Shown piece after piece: positions 61,238 through 64,000 of a stretch of DNA of 64,000 bases. A model generated the notes under the pieces. That model saw nothing but the letters and a program-made list of their open reading frames with translations. It had not been told where the DNA came from and searched no databases. A program made the position numbers and the translations under genes. The first letter of the stretch is position 1, and every line of letters begins with the position of its first letter. The DNA comes from Chryseobacterium capnotolerans (GTDB lineage: Bacteria > Bacteroidota > Bacteroidia > Flavobacteriales > Weeksellaceae): the NCBI RefSeq assembly GCF_021278965.1, contig NZ_CP065589.1, forward strand, positions 3,539,001 to 3,603,000, in the 5' to 3' direction.

Positions 61238-62716
61238 ATGAGTGTAGTAGCGAGACAAGGCTTCAAATATTCCATTATCGGCTATATTGGTTTTTTGCTG
61301 GGCACAGTTTCTGCAATTTTTATTTTTCCCAATGACTTTGAATTTTATGGAAAACTCCGCTACATTCTTCCTACTGCTGAAATGCTGGTTCCTTTTGTAG
61401 TTCTGGGAATCTCCTATTCCAATGTAAAGTTTTTTCACAAGGTAGAAAAAGATGGTAAAAAACAGAACATGCTGTCTCTGTCATTGCTTACCGTTTTTAT
61501 CAATTTCCTTATTTTCACTGTGGTATTTTTTATACTTCCGTTTTTCTATCCTAAGTTCAGACATTCAGAAGCCTGGAAGATCAAGGAAATGATTCTCCCC
61601 TTAATTCTAATCCTTTCATTTTGTGCTATTTTCAACAAATACACCTCCAATTACAAAAGGATTGTTGTTTCTAATATTTTTGACAATCTGCTTCCTAAAA
61701 TTGCCAATCTGGGGGCCTTTTGCTTATTCTATTATTTTGCTTTGTCCCAGAAAATTGCCTTTGCATTCTTCTTCGGAACCTTCGCTTTAATGCTTTTTGG
61801 ATATATTTATTACAGCAATAAACTGGAAAAGATCCAACTGGATTTTAATACGGACTATTTTAAAAAGAATGGTTTCTGGAAAGAATTTTTCAACTATAGC
61901 TTCTTTGGTTTTTTAGGAACTTTTGGAAATTACCTGGCCATCAACAGCTTTATGATCGGAGAATTTATGGGAATGGAAGAGGTAGGAATCTACTCTGTTT
62001 TATACGCCTTAATTTCACTGATCTCTATTCCTCAATTGGGATTATTTAATATTTCTGCGCCTATCATCAATAAAACGCTTGCTGACGGAGATATGGAAGA
62101 ATTAGACCGATTCCATAAGAAAACTTCTCTATCACTCTATTTTCTAGGAGCTGTTTTATTTTCATGCATTATGGTAGGGTTCCCTTATCTTACAGAATTT
62201 ATGCCCAAAAACGGAACTATGCTTAGAGAATATGAACCTGTAATCTGGATCTGGGGCTCTGCAGTTTTAATTGATCTCGCAACTGGGTTTAATGGTAATA
62301 TTATTTCACTTTCAAAATATTACAGATTCAACATTCTGGTTATGCTTTTATTAGCTGGATTAACAATCGGACTGAACTATTATTTCATTAAAAACACTGA
62401 TCTGAAACTGATCGGTATTGCCTTATCGACTGCAATTTCACTCACGATCTACAATATCATTAAAATTGCATTTAATTATATTGTATTCAAAGTTTCACCA
62501 TTAACCATTGAGATGATCTTCGTTTCAATTATCTGTACATTGGCTATTACTGTAGCTATTGTTCTTCCTAATTTCAACAGCAATTTTATCAATCTGGTTT
62601 ATAAACCGGCTGTAGTTTTAGCATTAATCTATATTGGAAATTATTTCACAAAGATCTTTCCGATAGAGGATTATCTGAATATGAAGTTTATTAAGAGTAT
62701 TTTTAAGTTTAAATAA
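61238..62716 (+). CDS. Polysaccharide flippase (Wzx/oligosaccharide MATE-like)
   Basis: A 492-residue membrane protein with about 12-14 helices of the Wzx/MVF family: RQGFKYSIIGYIGFLLG at the N-terminus, then alternating hydrophobic blocks. It flips lipid-linked oligosaccharides to the periplasmic side. It is in one operon with the FkbM methyltransferase and faces the convergent glycosyltransferase gene. The polysaccharide in question is not identified. Confidence 0.88.
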   Translation: MSVVARQGFKYSIIGYIGFLLGTVSAIFIFPNDFEFYGKLRYILPTAEMLVPFVVLGISYSNVKFFHKVEKDGKKQNMLSLSLLTVFINFLIFTVVFFILPFFYPKFRHSEAWKIKEMILPLILILSFCAIFNKYTSNYKRIVVSNIFDNLLPKIANLGAFCLFYYFALSQKIAFAFFFGTFALMLFGYIYYSNKLEKIQLDFNTDYFKKNGFWKEFFNYSFFGFLGTFGNYLAINSFMIGEFMGMEEVGIYSVLYALISLISIPQLGLFNISAPIINKTLADGDMEELDRFHKKTSLSLYFLGAVLFSCIMVGFPYLTEFMPKNGTMLREYEPVIWIWGSAVLIDLATGFNGNIISLSKYYRFNILVMLLLAGLTIGLNYYFIKNTDLKLIGIALSTAISLTIYNIIKIAFNYIVFKVSPLTIEMIFVSIICTLAITVAIVLPNFNSNFINLVYKPAVVLALIYIGNYFTKIFPIEDYLNMKFIKSIFKFK

Positions 62717-62753
62717 GATTTAGAAGATCAAGGCAATAGAACAACACCTGCTT

Positions 62754-63800
62754 TTACCCTGCAATAAGACCGTTCAATAATTGTTCTAATCTTTTTTGAA
62801 CCTCTGCCCTGCTATAACTTTTTTGAAAATCAAAATGGGTATTGGCAAGTACATTCAGCTGTTCAAAGATGTTTTCTTTTTCAGGGAAAATGAAACCCAA
62901 ATTTGATGGATAATTATCTGGAAAAACGGCGAGTTTTCCATAGGCAATTGCGTCTCCCAGATTTCCCGTCATCTTGGTTTTGCCATATATTTCTTTTAGG
63001 CTGAAAAATTCAGACTCTTGCTGAATGGGACACCAGAGTATATCTGCCTTCTGCATCCATTTCTCAAAATCCTCCGCAGAAACCCTTTCTGAAAAATAGG
63101 TTACCGTAATATTCTCCGGTAAATTAGAAGACAAATGTTCCAGCTTTTTCAATTCATGATCCTTTGCTTTCCCAAGGAATATAAATTCACATTTTTGACC
63201 TGTTTTTATCTTCTGAATGGCTTCAAAAATATGGGTATAATCTCTCCTCTTCTGAGAAACTCCACCAGGAATAACAACTGTCAGGCATTTATTTTCTGTT
63301 TTATCAAAGTTTCTGGCATAAAAAAGAGGCAGGAACTGATATCTGTCGGAAATCAATGCTTCATCCAATACTACCAGTGATTTTGATTGTTGATATACTT
63401 TACCAGCATACAATAATCCTTCTTTCCACCACAGCTTTAATCTGTAAATGAAATCTCCTTTGAACACACTTTTTATTAAATCAAACCTTGATGCTTGGGT
63501 AAAATTGAGATTGTGTGTAATGACAGCCGTGTTGTATTTCTTTGTTATTGCTAAAAACGTATTGAAAAAACGATGAACAGTTCCAATAATCACAAGATCA
63601 TATTCTTTAGCCTTCAGCTGATCTAAAATCATAGAGCTATCAGACAGAAAAATACCTGACCTGGTCTCAGTGATCTGATCTTTTATTTTTTTTGAAAAAT
63701 AATAATCTACACTGAAATGTTGGGATCCTTCCATGATATTCATGAAAGCCTGTGCTATTTCTGCATGGGTATCTATTTCTATGTAAGCTATTTTTTTCAC
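62754..63800 (-). CDS. Putative GT-B type glycosyltransferase
   Basis: A 348-residue protein with a GT-B style layout: an N-terminal Rossmann-like part (YDLVIIGTVHRFF), a middle with VVIPGGVSQKRRDY and a C-terminal donor-side region KADILWCPIQQES, then GKTKMTGNLGDAIAYGKLAVFP, which resembles the nucleotide-sugar site of GT4-like enzymes. The specific family is uncertain. It is transcribed leftwards, in line with a partial gene at the right edge. A role in surface glycan assembly is suggested by its neighbours. Confidence 0.7.
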   Translation of the reverse strand: MKKIAYIEIDTHAEIAQAFMNIMEGSQHFSVDYYFSKKIKDQITETRSGIFLSDSSMILDQLKAKEYDLVIIGTVHRFFNTFLAITKKYNTAVITHNLNFTQASRFDLIKSVFKGDFIYRLKLWWKEGLLYAGKVYQQSKSLVVLDEALISDRYQFLPLFYARNFDKTENKCLTVVIPGGVSQKRRDYTHIFEAIQKIKTGQKCEFIFLGKAKDHELKKLEHLSSNLPENITVTYFSERVSAEDFEKWMQKADILWCPIQQESEFFSLKEIYGKTKMTGNLGDAIAYGKLAVFPDNYPSNLGFIFPEKENIFEQLNVLANTHFDFQKSYSRAEVQKRLEQLLNGLIAG

Positions 63801-63907
63801 TAACTGATTGGGGTATTTTAGGTTTTGGCAAAGCCAATTGAATTTTTATTTTTTCCTTGCAAATGGGTTAAAGCCCATTCCTATTGATATTTATTGAGTT
63901 TATACCG

Positions 63908-64000
63908 TTACATTTTCAACCATTTCTTCTTCAGCATTCTCCAGCGCTGATCATTGACTGCTTTTTGTTCTTTCTTTGAAATTTTAAGTTCTAATTTTTT
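63908..64000 (-). CDS. C-terminal fragment of an unidentified protein
   Basis: The minus strand is open from the window edge to a TAA, giving 30 residues rich in Lys (ISKKEQKAVNDQRWRMLKKK). Such a basic helical end is seen in many membrane or glycan-assembly proteins, but I cannot assign a family. It lies upstream of the glycosyltransferase on the same strand with a 107-base gap. Confidence 0.4.
   Translation of the reverse strand, partial: KKLELKISKKEQKAVNDQRWRMLKKKWLKM

Overview
The window looks like chromosome of a Bacteroidota bacterium of the Flavobacteriia, most probably Chryseobacterium or a close relative in the Weeksellaceae. The reasons are AT-rich DNA, the TAnnTTTG type of promoter -7 box, and lineage-typical genes: WbqC, DUF5683 beside parAB, long LepB, GSCFA, DUF4269, lytTR-type two-component genes, an outer-membrane beta-barrel receptor and an oleate hydratase of the Elizabethkingia type. 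This assignment is inference from gene content; no 16S rRNA gene is present.

Bases 1-12145 look like an accessory island next to tRNA genes. From the left come the tail of a monoglyceride-lipase-like hydrolase, an MCE lipid transporter (permease, ATPase, MCE protein), oleate hydratase, a four-gene haem-peroxidase operon (45-aa protein, 135-aa protein, DyP peroxidase, catalase-like protein), a Gabija-like defence remnant joined to a broken ligD, a DUF3606 protein and a tyrosine recombinase. The recombinase sits beside four tandem tRNA-Asp genes (12146-12539). The common theme of the left part is lipid and lipid-peroxide handling.

Bases 12672-30121 are core-like and almost all on the minus strand: thioredoxin, cysteine desulfurase, a PrcB-like lipoprotein, a four-gene operon resembling the decaprenylphosphoryl-arabinose pathway (UbiA, DprE1-like, DprE2-like, HAD phosphatase), OmpA and lipocalin lipoproteins, an S8 protease, then WbqC, lepB, dapB, DUF5683, parB and parA, then a TonB protein and purA. 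A small AT-rich two-gene module with a PIN-domain protein (30308-31562) is inserted after purA.

Bases 31757-45627 hold a second lipase, a LytTR two-component pair divergent from a beta-barrel receptor, a WYL regulator, zinc-ribbon and HEAT proteins, an ABC-F protein with a structured leader, hpt, adk, obgE, a DUF6438 protein and an RhlE-type helicase. Bases 45674-53224 hold TatD, DUF4269, GSCFA, polyprenyl synthase, a Pit phosphate transporter with its DUF47 partner, and a DeaD-type helicase. Bases 53452-58068 are a MacAB-TolC-like efflux operon. The right end has DUF2461, a PD-(D/E)XK protein and surface-polysaccharide genes (FkbM methyltransferase, flippase, glycosyltransferase).

A caution for any user: six genes, including purA, are split by single-base indels in or beside short homopolymers. 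The pattern points to uncorrected sequencing errors rather than true pseudogenes. Several intergenic spaces carry dispersed short repeats typical of such genomes.
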